From Symsagittifera roscoffensis (lineage: Eukaryota; Xenacoelomorpha; Acoela; Convolutidae), in the NCBI RefSeq assembly GCF_963678635.1, contig NC_087067.1, positions 25,243,547 through 25,307,546 of the forward strand: 64,000 nt of DNA, given 5' to 3'. Made by a program: the position numbers and the translations under genes. The notes beneath the pieces are model-generated. The model made no database searches and was not told the DNA's origin. It saw only the letters and a list, made by a program, of their open reading frames with translations. Below are positions 11,101-19,141 of this stretch, in pieces. The stretch's first letter is position 1, and each line of letters starts with the position of its first letter.

Positions 11101-11838
11101 GGGATGAGACCATTCGGGGTCCCAAACATAATCTGATTGTTCTGTGATAGCGGTATCATCGTTCGAGTTTTGGGGTCTAAAATTTTTTCTTGCTTGTGCA
11201 ATTAAATCAATATTGTGTGTGAAATAATCTATTATGAACCATGCCAAAATTTTTTGTAGATCGTGTTTTGTATGTTGTGAAACGTCGTCTTTCGTGAAAT
11301 TTTCTTTAATGATGTTTAAATAACTAGAGAGTAGTGTGATTTCATGTCGTACTCTTAAATGTTTAGATGTTTCTGTCGGTGAGACATTTGTTATTGGGAT
11401 TTCGTTTTCTAATATCGAAATATAACTGTATATTATTGCGAAAACTTCATTGGTGAATATGGAGTTTGCTCTTTGTGAGTTATGATATTGGATGCTTTTT
11501 ATATATTCTGAAAAAACTTTTGAAAATTCTAAATCAAGATCGTCTGTTTGAATTGTATATTTTCTATTATTATGGTTTGGTGAGGTGAATTCTATGGAGT
11601 AGATTCCATACTGTTGTGTTATGTTGCATATATCTTTTAAGTAGTGGTCTATGATTTGTCTTTTGATTTTTACATCTGGGAACTCTGTTTTACATGGACT
11701 GATTCCGGGTTCAAATAAATTTAATAGTAAATTTTTGCAAAATATATGCTGTCCTCTATCAGTGGTTGCATCTACTATAAAAGGAAAGATTTCATCATCA
11801 TCTGGACTTTCTTCACCTGGAGTGTGCGTTGAGCTCAT
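5143..11838 (-). CDS. gag-pol: Gag-Pro-RT-RNase H polyprotein (2231 aa)
   Basis: One uninterrupted frame. An N-terminal region of about 600 residues is unusually long and includes Gln-rich repeats containing QPIQQQN. A retrotransposon Gag capsid-like domain spans about 600-790. A CCHC zinc knuckle (CNYC..., C-x2-C-x4-H-x4-C) lies at 844-857. A striking Asn/Arg/Ser/Tyr-rich tract of about 200 residues (870-1075) follows, like an RGG-type RNA-binding tail. The aspartic protease motif DSGA is at 1231, the reverse transcriptase YLDD box at 1739-1742, and the RNase H CDAS motif at about 1887-1890 with later E and D residues. Gag and Pol are fused without a frameshift. The ORF ends with TGA at 5145-5143. 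The first 26 bases overlap the preceding small ORF. Catalytic motifs are intact. Confidence 0.95.
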   Translation of the reverse strand: MSSTHTPGEESPDDDEIFPFIVDATTDRGQHIFCKNLLLNLFEPGISPCKTEFPDVKIKRQIIDHYLKDICNITQQYGIYSIEFTSPNHNNRKYTIQTDDLDLEFSKVFSEYIKSIQYHNSQRANSIFTNEVFAIIYSYISILENEIPITNVSPTETSKHLRVRHEITLLSSYLNIIKENFTKDDVSQHTKHDLQKILAWFIIDYFTHNIDLIAQARKNFRPQNSNDDTAITEQSDYVWDPEWSHPAFISFPQTISSQAISTISYIRDYVKVIPLTIDATPLNYNTFLPDTQNNSLNSTVIHNENLNGTRNLTQQDIQTPSHFINEEIVHTTTTQQSISPIRPNLTTPRNTNPSQTQVTLQSTVKPSVAPKYSHMDYQTYRPMTIPSKTRKTFTRNNFADHNYNYTHPSKTYNQPQRNFNQYTRSRNWDNPMTQPNSINFQTNSHPPQDHSENYPFFQQNKNKKQASHQMDYLSSDDDFLQPDIFAPNTQEYRRQGIQKTRTNHRNFSPQPIDAQHQQPIQQQNLINTQSFQPIQQQNPMTAHSYQPSQMQNEIPLPYYLQQHEITRNQLSNFSQMPNAAESLQMTMNPYLMGGSSITSNKPLMVFTGTDPEYSVEDYLNAVTANLILNIGPEPINTPLHQNWIHRRTALIQTTLDGAAQKWFSVLPLEIKSNWKRFTQEFSKMFDSERNKQQQRVLCNEIRRLPNETIKQIAVRIETLVRKAYSLNTHDYKNTKMTEILMMTLTPQLRKIAIKKRASHPSSIREPDLDFRKLVDKLEQAEITMKLEETENLKLQYVNRIETTPTNINNIQESETDLVEKITEILNIYEKNPNFKGKPSFKKWCNYCRRYGHSISECRQKQQDNQNKPQKYKEPNKSFYQYMKKDQNLPNKTVYSNNSSGKPLPNNTNYTRNQSPYNSSYRGRSPERRNTNNSSQNHYNRPNSRNNYSRSNSNTQRFVSRSNSQSRNNYYPNNQSRNSSYNRNRNYSYNRNRSYSNNRNQNYPNNQSRNNSYNRSNYNRPNNNYQNRSRNNSQNRHSSYNNRYRNYSQSPHRNNNNYNNSNNRHRSSTPKHQRQINQVQSNPETTSDPPGIDDTVTDTLQLNQINSTSSDSESDTENTLSINMIKVENDYESVIYEQPFSSHIYENQSEFLQNYYTTPINSTPTTQETNEINTTNQTNKNTKTKCLNTNHIYQNIQKEQPKEKIWTIPFLLESPKNKEFQPPDLEIDFLIDSGAESNIINIPTWNEIKTLHPKLTPLETSSKLATAQGSTLINYGKIQLFLLPTRTMEQSKILNKPFKQIFHITDIKYNIIGIPFISKYIPTINILNSKILIKDKYTKTKETSLTFFQRLNKQPPFFSKFYPIFNQQRKHLKPLSGNIYNFSIKQVHQYDKEQNKQKFYMSEFEFKPIHKFFKITISSIKYLKNSNSDIISLHVYNNTPYQVTLPLGLLGYCETNATISPIHEKAYRVNNILQLLDICQSTILNEELSINNIISNENRNTDYFTKTPYFKPTFNISNYTEDQQKFLTMFNFQHSQITQDEFEKLAKQLIKYSSVYATSKFDVGKISSSLYLPLKPDAVFKKQRASKVPIHLHDKVNRLLDILEQYNIISPVNKEEQPKGNTFINPVIILAKGESLKIVLDARYLNSLIDESKCNWPIEPIQVILTKINGKYFTTADMNSAYNQMPLDEQSRRLTQFVIGNQQYEFNRLFYGISIGPAAFSAFMSKIFRPLILKKNAITYLDDVFMQSQTKDEMFNVLEKYHQILQNENLKAAPDKSHFFLTRVKFLGHNIERKTITPLKSRIDAIQKLQPPTNKKKIQEFLGMLNFLSKYVYKMQLYLRPFYNILRQQNNFEWNTEHQTRFEEIKKLLTEQISNTIPDSNQPFYAMCDASNFGIGAALLQSHNGTNKMNLISANSRLFTQAELRLSTLMRECTAIIYTLTEYEFLILGSKHPTVLFTDHKPIIFLFTQKSNPNHRVYRFQLILMKFPNLHIVWTAGKNLALPDTLSRNTPPELLTRKTTVEIPKNIKFYLAENETSPRLECKYAVKTDIEQSQINSLQHFPLYLDCQNNHYEVDLLGTSIFKPIPYSQWIKNNTQQKRTKQHPPKKDHFPLIEKEDLTDKINLSGPQTNDSKYTINQVFDLHDPLDTIPLSKLEIENIFLPPTEIITISTLKQYQNLDPVIRQLKSWHKYKTKPIKADSTILGNKTLLRYFRKFNNTTINENTDLLEYNLK

Positions 11839-12280
11839 TTTTTCGTTCGATGACTGTTAATATGTAATTATCAATGTGTCTAATTGGTTGATTCCAATTG
11901 TATAAATGTACTGGTTTGTGTTTATACTGCTTTTTTATTCTTCTTTTTCCTCTTTTTGATGAATTTGAAGTTGTTTCTGAGTCAGAAAAATATAATTGAT
12001 CGTGAAGTGGGTAATTTTTATCTATTGATTCTTTTAGTTTGTAAAGTTCGTCTAAACTGTTGGTTTCTGATTCTGAAAATGCGTTTCGATTTTTTGAAAA
12101 TCTTTTTCGTGTTATTTGTCTTTGTTTCGTTATTATTTTTCTTTTTAGTGTTTGTCGTTTTGTTCGAATGTATCCAACTGTTTGTGTATGAGGTGTGATT
12201 ACAAGGTCGTATTTTTTGTTATCTATTTCACAATTGTGTAAAACGATTGTTTGTTTATTTCCTAGGTTTTTAAATGACAT
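11813..12280 (-). CDS. Small basic ORF upstream of gag-pol (155 aa)
   Basis: The ORF begins with ATG at 12280 and overlaps the gag-pol start by 26 bases in a different frame (gag-pol is +1 to it). The product is highly basic around residues 40-65, has a Ser/Glu/Asp-rich centre (SESETNSLDE, SDSETTSNSS) and a second basic patch KRGKRRIKKQYKHK resembling a nuclear or nucleic-acid-binding signal. I recognise no domain. It is the first ORF of the retroelement message, in the position of ORF0-type or pre-Gag leader proteins. It may be a separate protein, or be fused to Gag by recoding in the overlap. Confidence 0.55.
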   Translation of the reverse strand: MSFKNLGNKQTIVLHNCEIDNKKYDLVITPHTQTVGYIRTKRQTLKRKIITKQRQITRKRFSKNRNAFSESETNSLDELYKLKESIDKNYPLHDQLYFSDSETTSNSSKRGKRRIKKQYKHKPVHLYNWNQPIRHIDNYILTVIERKNELNAHSR

Positions 12281-13523
12281 AAGGTTTAGAATGACGGATG
12301 CAAAAGGTTGTTAAATGATTTCTATTTTCCTAAACTGTTAGTTCTTACGATTTTTTGGTTAGCTTAACCTGGGTCTATTTGTTCAGGGTTGAAGAGAAAA
12401 GTATATCGATTCCGAAGAATGATTTTTTACTTTCTCGTGGCTAGTATAAGTTAAGGTGTTAACTTACTTAATCTTACTTAGGGGTAGTGATTGTGTTCAA
12501 GGGTTGGAGAATAGTAAATCGATCCACAAGGTTCAGGTATAATTAGAACGCGAGTAGTTCGTTAGATACTATTTTAAACTTACTAAGTCTAAGATTTATC
12601 CTGGGTCTGGTAAGAGGGGGGGTCAAGTGAAGGATGAATAACCGAAGTTCTTCACTGTTTATCCTAATTTGAATGATTAGTTTTGTTTTAAAAATTTCTA
12701 TTAGTCTTAGGTCTTTAGAAAGGGTTGGGTAGTGAATCGACGTTTGAGGTCGTTAGACACTAATTAAGTGGGTGGGGGAGAACAAAGTTGTTCTGTTTGA
12801 TCCAAGGATAAGCCTTGATGATCAAATTTGAAATTTAATTAAGTAGAAAATGATTTAAGATCCAAGGATAAGCCTTGATGATCTGGTTTTAAAATTAAGT
12901 GAATTTAAGTTTTAATAAAATTTTAAATGTGTGTAAAGGAAAGATTTAGTGTTTTGATGATATTAGTGGGTTTATGATTGCTGTTATGTTTTAGGTGATG
13001 GAGCTGGAACAACAGGATGATTTATGATTACTAACCATTTATTGTCATGCTACTAATTTTTATTTTTTATTTTTCAATAAATATTTTTCAAACATGTTTT
13101 GTATATTACTGCAGAGTTTTAGGAAAACGATCTTAGATCTTTTTATCAATCGTTATTGTATATTAATAATTTTGTTTAGCGCCTGAAATGATTTTGAAGA
13201 TTAACTTCAAGGTTTTATGTTTGCAAATGAAAATCTAAATTCATTGCCAGTAGTATTCTAAATATAAAAGTTTGTTCTGGTTTTTGCCTAACTATCATAT
13301 AGCTATATGGCAAGTGTCTACTTTGTCGTATGTCGTCTCTGGTTCGAGGTCTTCTTCCAATTCCGGGTAGTTCTGTTATGGTTCGGAATATTGGCTCTGA
13401 TCTATTGAGTCGTAGAGACATTTCGATTAAATTATTGTCGTATAACATTTTGTAAATGTTTTTGTCTAATTTCTAATCTATTTTGGTTAATTCTAAGCTA
13501 TTAAGGTCTTGTTCGAGACTTAT
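12281..13523 (-). other. Retroelement 5' leader, non-coding
   Basis: About 1.2 kb separates the primer-binding-site candidate from the first ORF. No convincing ORF is present. It contains imperfect internal repeats around an AAGGGTTGG...AATCGA theme (near 12488-12515 and 12721-12742) and the duplicated hairpin listed separately. Packaging, dimerisation or splice-donor signals would be expected here. Confidence 0.5.
12799..12883. repeat. Duplicated 25-bp hairpin motif in the leader
   Basis: GATCCAAGGATAAGCCTTGA followed by TGATC occurs at 12799-12823 and again at 12859-12883. Each copy can fold by pairing CAAGG with CCTTG around a 5-base loop. The copies are identical and 60 bp apart inside the retroelement leader. 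Confidence 0.8.
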
Positions 13524-13533
13524 GGTCGCACCA
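13524..13533 (-). promoter_or_regulatory. Primer-binding site candidate, inner copy
   Basis: The minus strand reads TGGTGCGACC, the usual TGG start of a site complementary to a tRNA 3' CCA end. It lies two bases inside an LTR-like CA terminus and just before the leader. A degenerate tRNA-like continuation extends a further 35 bp or so. Confidence 0.55.
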
Positions 13534-13765
13534 GATGAGTTAGGACCGAGTTGGTTAACTCATAGAGTAATTTCGGATAGGGTACACCGTCTGCTCGTCA
13601 CGCTATCTTATTTTCGGCCGGATAGATTCGTGCAACTTCTTAGTCTAATACCGATCCTAATCTTACTCTTATACTATCTAGTCTCAGGTTGTTTAACTAG
13701 TCTCTGCTAGGCTCAATAGATCTAGGGTATACTGGTTGAAGACTATTATAAAGTCTAAGAAAGAA

Positions 13766-13811
13766 CACAATAATCTTAAGGTCGTGAGTTCGAGCCTCAC
13801 TGGTCGCACCA
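13766..13811 (+). other. tRNA 3'-half-like sequence ending in CCA (outer primer-binding-site copy)
   Basis: The plus strand contains a perfect 5-bp T-stem (GTGAG/CTCAC) around the loop TTCGAGC, then seven acceptor-strand bases TGGTCGC, A and CCA. The preceding AAGGTC and upstream bases resemble the variable loop and anticodon-stem side of elongator tRNA-Met, but identity is unsure. A genomically encoded CCA indicates copying of a mature tRNA. There is no matching 5' half, so this is not a tRNA gene. Confidence 0.6.
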
Positions 13812-14061
13812 GATGAGTTAGGACCGAGTTGGTTAACTCATAGAGTAATTTCGGATAGGGTACACCGTCTGCTCGTCACGCTAGATTCGTGCAACTTCTT
13901 AGTCTAATACCGATCCTAATCTTACTCTTATACTATCTAGTCTCAGGTTGTTTAACTAGTCTCTGCTAGGCTCAATAGATCTAGGGTATACTGGTTTATT
14001 GCGGCTGCTGAAGTGCTCGGGAGAGTCCAACTAATTTCTAAGTTAAATTCAAATCTCTCTG

Positions 14062-14089
14062 GTGCTGAAGTTACAAGTAACTTCAGCAC
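14062..14089. repeat. Perfect 13-bp inverted repeat with 2-base loop
   Basis: GTGCTGAAGTTAC, AA, GTAACTTCAGCAC. It lies just outside the LTR-like duplication, in or near the putative U3. It may be a regulatory palindrome or a mark of the element's outer edge. Confidence 0.85.
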
Positions 14090-17000
14090 TTACAAATAAG
14101 TGGGTTGTTAGTTAGATGGATCATGATTGGTTAATATTAAATACTTTACATTGGTAAAATATCTAAATTATCCAATCATAAAATGTAGTTTAGATCAGGT
14201 TCCACATGGGCGAATGGAATTGGTTGGGCTGATTTTAGAAGGCTGGGCTTAAACGAATGTTTGCAAGATTGAAGCCGAATATGAAGACGAATGGCAAAAA
14301 AATATATATAACTGTATCGAATTCGATTTTTTTATGATGTTTTGTCATTTATCTTCATATTAGGCTTTAAAAGTGTACATATTTTTGTAAATCCTGCCTT
14401 TTAAAATCAGTTCACCAAATTGCATTCTCAATTGTCCGCATCTTATTTCTTGTTTTGATATCCATCTCCACAATTTCTGACTTTTTCAATTTAGCTCCTC
14501 AATATGTTCACTCTAGTTTTCAACTTTTATTGTTATATGTTGTATAGCTTGGAACTGAACTTGCTTCTGAGCTTGTCTCTTTTGAGACCCCATTTCGTAA
14601 CCGTGTTCCCTGCTTGAACAATTTATATTCATCCCTCTTTCTGGAATGGAAAGGAAAAAATGCAATCATCGCTGCTGATAACAAATAGTCTTTTGGTGGC
14701 CAACCGAGTGACAATTTAACACCGACTATTTAATGCGCGCAATCAACCGAGCAAAAAAGTAGAAAAGTGCAATAAATATATTATATATCTATCTTTGTGT
14801 AGTGCAGTGTAATGCTGATTAAAATCGGCAAAATAGTCTTTCAAATCCAATTCAGTTGTGGTGCAACCTCGCTGTACTTAGAAGTACCTGTTTACCGTGT
14901 TTACTACTGAACGGAATTGCAGAAGTGTTGTGCTGATTTGCTCAATTCTTCTAATCCGTCATCATTGTTTAGTTATTTGTTTGTTAGTTGTTGTTTTTTG
15001 GACGGATTGAATCCATATTTTTGCACTTTAAATGCACTCGCTCAATGCTCTAGCACAATACAATTTGTCCCTTTTTATCCACCTTTTATCCCTTTTTCTC
15101 TCTTCTCTTTTTCTGATAGTAATAAAATATCAACACGGGATCTAAGCAATCCTCTGGCTAAACACTTGACGACACGCTTGTGGTTCCTTGTTTCGAGTAG
15201 TAGAAAGGTAAAGATAACTAAAAAGATGAAACATTGAATTTTTACTAAATTTTTTTCCGAAATTATAATTAAATTTCATTTTTCAACTTGCATTTTAAAA
15301 AAAAAAGTCTTGCGAAATAGATTTTCCTTGTTTTACGCCTGGTACCTTATTGTTGAGTAGAGAGCCGATAAATTGAATAATTTTTTGTTTAGTTTGGTGA
15401 ATTACAGACTGTATTGCAAATTTTACCTGTACGAGTCTGTCGTCCTGAACAAGATAGGAACAAAGTAAGAACTTATTTCGTAGTAACTTCTAATTGATTG
15501 AGGCTCTTTTAAAGTTTAAATTTGCTTAAAAACTTTCATACAAAAAACGTATACTTATGATTTTGCAGTGGAAACAGGAAATTTTTGTTGTAGTTATTGT
15601 TTAGCAAGTGGATTTTGTCGGCTTTATGAACTCTCTGCGCTTTGATCATGATATTCGTCTCCCTCTGAAAACGGCCTCTTATCTTCATTTGCGGTGCACA
15701 TTTATCCTTTCATTTCACAATTCACTTTTCCTGCTTTGCATTCATATAACCGTATCCCAGCCGCCGAAATCAGCAAAAGCAGCCTGAAATAAATCCCCGC
15801 CCTCCACCTAGCAACAGAAAAATGAGGACCACAGCCTAGAAACAGCAGTCTCGGTAGCCTATCTGCTCAAATTTTGAGCTCCTTTTAGCCCATATTTTGG
15901 TTGCCTTCAAATTACTTATTTCTTCTTTTGATTTCAACGTGTTTTCGTATCACGCTCGTTTTCATTTCCGCCACTGTACCTTATCTGCGAATTATTAATT
16001 TCGATCCCGCCCGTCCCCCAAACACTTCCTTTTATTATCCCGCTTCGCTTTTGCCTTCTTTTTTTCACTACCTTTTCTCTCAATTCACAACACCGGGACT
16101 TTAAAAGACCACCTCTTTAATCGAGATTACCTCTTTTTCCCTTTCATACCCAAGTCGTTTCGCTCGCTTTAAAGTTAGACGGCCGACGGACCGTCCCTCG
16201 AAAAACACAAATTAGAACTCTCGAGTTTGAATATCAACACCCTGTTTGTTATATCAGAACAACGCCTTGTTTTCAATGTTTGTTTTCTTCATTCCCTCTC
16301 GCCAGAGGGATTATATAACAACAAACAGAAGTGCTTCTGAGAGTATTATTTCTGATTTTACAGGAAGGTATTTTATGTTTTTGCTTTAAATTGAAACCAG
16401 GGATATCGTTGGATTAAACCAAAGTTCAAACAAAGGTAACCGTCGAATTCATTTGTCTTTGTTTCTCAACTCTGTTTGATTTGCTCAACCTTTTTTCCAC
16501 TGCTAAATTTTCATGCTAAATCAGAACTGATAAATTTTAGTTTCTTTGTTTTTTTTTCATTCACACTAGCTTTTTGGCGCTGCTGTTTTCCTCTTTTTTT
16601 TTCATGTAAAAGTGGAGTTAACGATTTGCACGCATTGTGTTATTCGGAAAGTTTCACGAATTGAATCACAACTATACATGATTCGATATGCTGCCGCTCC
16701 CTAAATTCGGCAATACATCGTCCATGTGCTCAAGATTGTTCTGTTAAAAAGATGTCGTGGTTTTATTTATTAAGTCTCATATTGGGTCCAAGTTACAAAG
16801 TAAGTAGGTTTGGTTTGTCATGATGCGTGTGTTCGTGATGTATCGCAAGTGGCGCGAATCTCCGTTTGGTCTCTGCATTGATTTAGGGGGGGGGGGGCGA
16901 TTTCGTGGATGAGAAGTGGCTACGACCTCGGTGCTTCCGTCAGAAGCTAGATGGTTTGATTCTCGCAATTACTTTTGCTCTTTGTTTCAACATTTCCCAA

Positions 17001-17276
17001 TCCGAAAAAATCATAATAAAAAATTACATGGCAGTTTAATCAGCAACACAATAGCGATTCTCTGAAAAAATTTGAATATATTGTAAGTCAGTTTTTCCTT
17101 TGTTGATAAAAGTTGTGTAAATTTTCATTCAAGGGTTTTAAGTGGCGTTCAGAAGTAGGTATATTTATCGGTTTTTCGTAAATTTCGAAAAAAAGAACAT
17201 CAGTTTGGTGCGTGTGTTGCATCATGCTGCCATGCTACGCCTTTGATCGATAACAAAATTTTGCTTTACATTGCAA

Positions 17277-17335
17277 TCTATCTATCAACTATCTATCTAT
17301 CTATCTATCTATCTATATCTATACCATCTATACTA
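17277..17335. repeat. (CTAT)n microsatellite
   Basis: A run of CTAT/ATCT tetranucleotides with minor interruptions. A shorter GTCT run follows at 17514-17530. They flank two diverged copies of a short AT-rich sequence with a CATGTTTAAGC motif (17340-17400 and 17560-17650). Confidence 0.9.
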
Positions 17336-17737
17336 TATTTAAATGCTAGTGACAGCTATCTCCCATGTTTAAGCATAAAAATTTTGCATGTTTAACGAAA
17401 GAATTTTTTCATGTTTAAGCTATATAATGTATTGCAATGCTTAAGAAAATTTTTCATTAATTTTCCCGCAAGGTCATTAATTTTTCACTAGATTTTTTCG
17501 AGGCCAAATTAAGTCTGTCTGTCTGTCTGTATACCTGCTTTTTAAATCTATTATATATTGAAATGCGGGCTTCACTATCTCGCCATGCTTAAGCTTTTTC
17601 AACGTATTATTTTTGCATGTTTAAGCTATATCGTATATTGCAATGGTTAAGAATTTTTTTCGATTTTCTTATTTGATGTTTGTGGTTATTTTACCGAGTT
17701 TAAATTAAGCAGCCCAATATCGAATTAGGGGTTGCGA

Positions 17738-18450
17738 ATTTGGCCTCCATTTTTGAATGCCCGAATCATTTTAGTTAACGAGATAAGACGATTTTTGAGA
17801 TTTTTTCAAAAATTTTCAGAAATTTCAAATAACAAAATTTACAAAACTTGAAGTTCACAACCCTGTAGTTATTACAAATAACTAAGCCTACAAATAAATC
17901 TTGCCTCCAAATATGACTGTTCAAATCCTTGTAGTTCTCGAGATATGACGTTTTTTTTTGGATTTAAAAAAAAAAATCAGAAAACTTAGATATAAAAAAC
18001 ACAAAATTTGATATTCCCATCTCGGTTGTGAAGTTCTGTCAGGGTAATGTCAGGAGTGGCAATTTTTGCCTCCAAATCCTTGTAGTTTTCGAGATATGAC
18101 GTTTTTTATGATTTTCTCCGAAATTTTCAAAAAAAAATTAGATATTAAAAAATTTCAAAATTTTGAAGATCTCAGTCCTGTTATTGGAATCTGTGAGGGT
18201 ACTCTCATGGGGTTGAATATCTTGCCTCTGAATATGTCTAGGATTTTCTCACAATTTTTCAGAGAACTTGGGTATAAATATTCTTTTATAAAACTTGAAA
18301 TTACCATCTCAGTAGTGAGGCTCTTTCAGGGTACTCTCAAGAGTTGTGAACTTTGCCTCCAAATATGACTTCTCAAAACCTTGCAGTTTTCCAGATATGA
18401 CATTTTTTGTGAGTTTTTAAAAATTTTCGAAGAACTTATGTAAAACTTCA
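17738..18450 (+). repeat. Degenerate tandem repeat, about five units of 130-165 bp
   Basis: A TTTGCCTCCAAATATGAC-like start, followed by CCTTGTAGTTNTCGAGATATGACG and a CAGGGTACTCTCA segment, recurs near 17738, 17900, 18065, 18219 and 18353 with many substitutions and indels. An open frame at 18066-18368 is a by-product of this repeat. Old minisatellite-like array with no sign of function. Confidence 0.75.
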
Positions 18451-19107
18451 CAAAATTTTATGGTTCTTCAAAATTTGTATGAAAAATTTGAATAAAATCT
18501 TTGCAAAATTTGTAATCACGACTCCTGTAATTGAGTGCTGTCAAAGCACTCTCAAAGAATGCAGATCTTATTTCCCATATATGCGGTTTATCATGAGTAC
18601 CGGAGGTGCGTTTTACGCTAGTCCTAGTGAAATACTGTATCCGAATTTTTTTGGGACCACATTAATTATGCAGGAGTCCTTTGTCTTTGATTCTTGCCTT
18701 TCAAGGAGAAAGTATTCATGGAGAAACTTTTCATTCTTTTGTTTGTCTATCCTGTGATGTTGAACTTTTGACTTCATCAGAAGAGTTATCTTATTTTTAA
18801 AAAAAAACTTTCTCGTATTTCATCTCACTTTTCTGTCCTTGTGTAGTTCTAAGATTTTAAAAGTGATTAATGCACGTCCTTCGGTTAATTTAAAGCCATA
18901 AATCAGTTTGATTTGAATAAATCACGAGATAAGTGCATGCTAACACCTTGGCTTTCTTGATTTTCAATTGCAAATTGCGGTCATAAAGCCTAAAATCAGA
19001 CTATTTACTCTTTGAAGGTGAATTGTTGAGTCGTTAAACAGACTGCAGACATTGCAATGTGTGGTCCCGAGGCAAGTGGTCGTCTCAAGACCATCCACCA
19101 CCCCCCA

Positions 19108-19111
<4 letters not shown>

Positions 19112-19141
<30 letters not shown>
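19112..19141. repeat. (CT)n dinucleotide microsatellite
   Basis: About 15 CT units, preceded by a C-rich tract. Confidence 0.95.

Larger units (their letters stand above)
13524..14005 (-). repeat. Tandem duplication of LTR end plus primer-binding-site region
   Basis: The stretch from 13524 recurs from 13802 with a period of 278 bp and near identity for about 200 bp, apart from a 19-bp segment (around 13605-13623) missing from the second copy. Each copy starts, on the plus strand, with GGTCGCACCA, then GA, then TGAGTTAGGACC. The first looks like a tRNA 3' end with CCA and the last like an LTR terminus starting TG. On the minus strand this reads LTR end, two bases, then a primer-binding site TGGTGCGACC. 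A minus-strand AATAAA lies at 14000-13995. I could not find the other LTR end. Confidence 0.65.
1..14100 (-). mobile_element. Large Ty3/gypsy-type LTR retroelement with env-like gene, left-truncated by window edge
   Basis: The consecutive minus-strand frames give Gag with a CCHC knuckle, DSGA protease, YLDD reverse transcriptase, RNase H and a D,D35E integrase with a C-terminal GPY motif, in Ty3/gypsy order. Additional frames follow the integrase. A primer-binding-site candidate lies right of the leader, matching the minus-strand direction. The coding strand is strikingly A-rich, so the encoded proteins are rich in N, Q, K, T and I. The 3' LTR lies outside the window, and the right-hand LTR end could not be fixed, so the right boundary is approximate. 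The long intact gag-pol argues for fairly recent activity. The frame break in the env-like gene argues that this copy is defective, unless it is an assembly error. Confidence 0.9.

Noticed and set aside
13766-13811. Possible tRNA gene
   Set aside because: Only the 3' half is present and CCA is encoded, so it is a copied tRNA fragment in a primer-site context.
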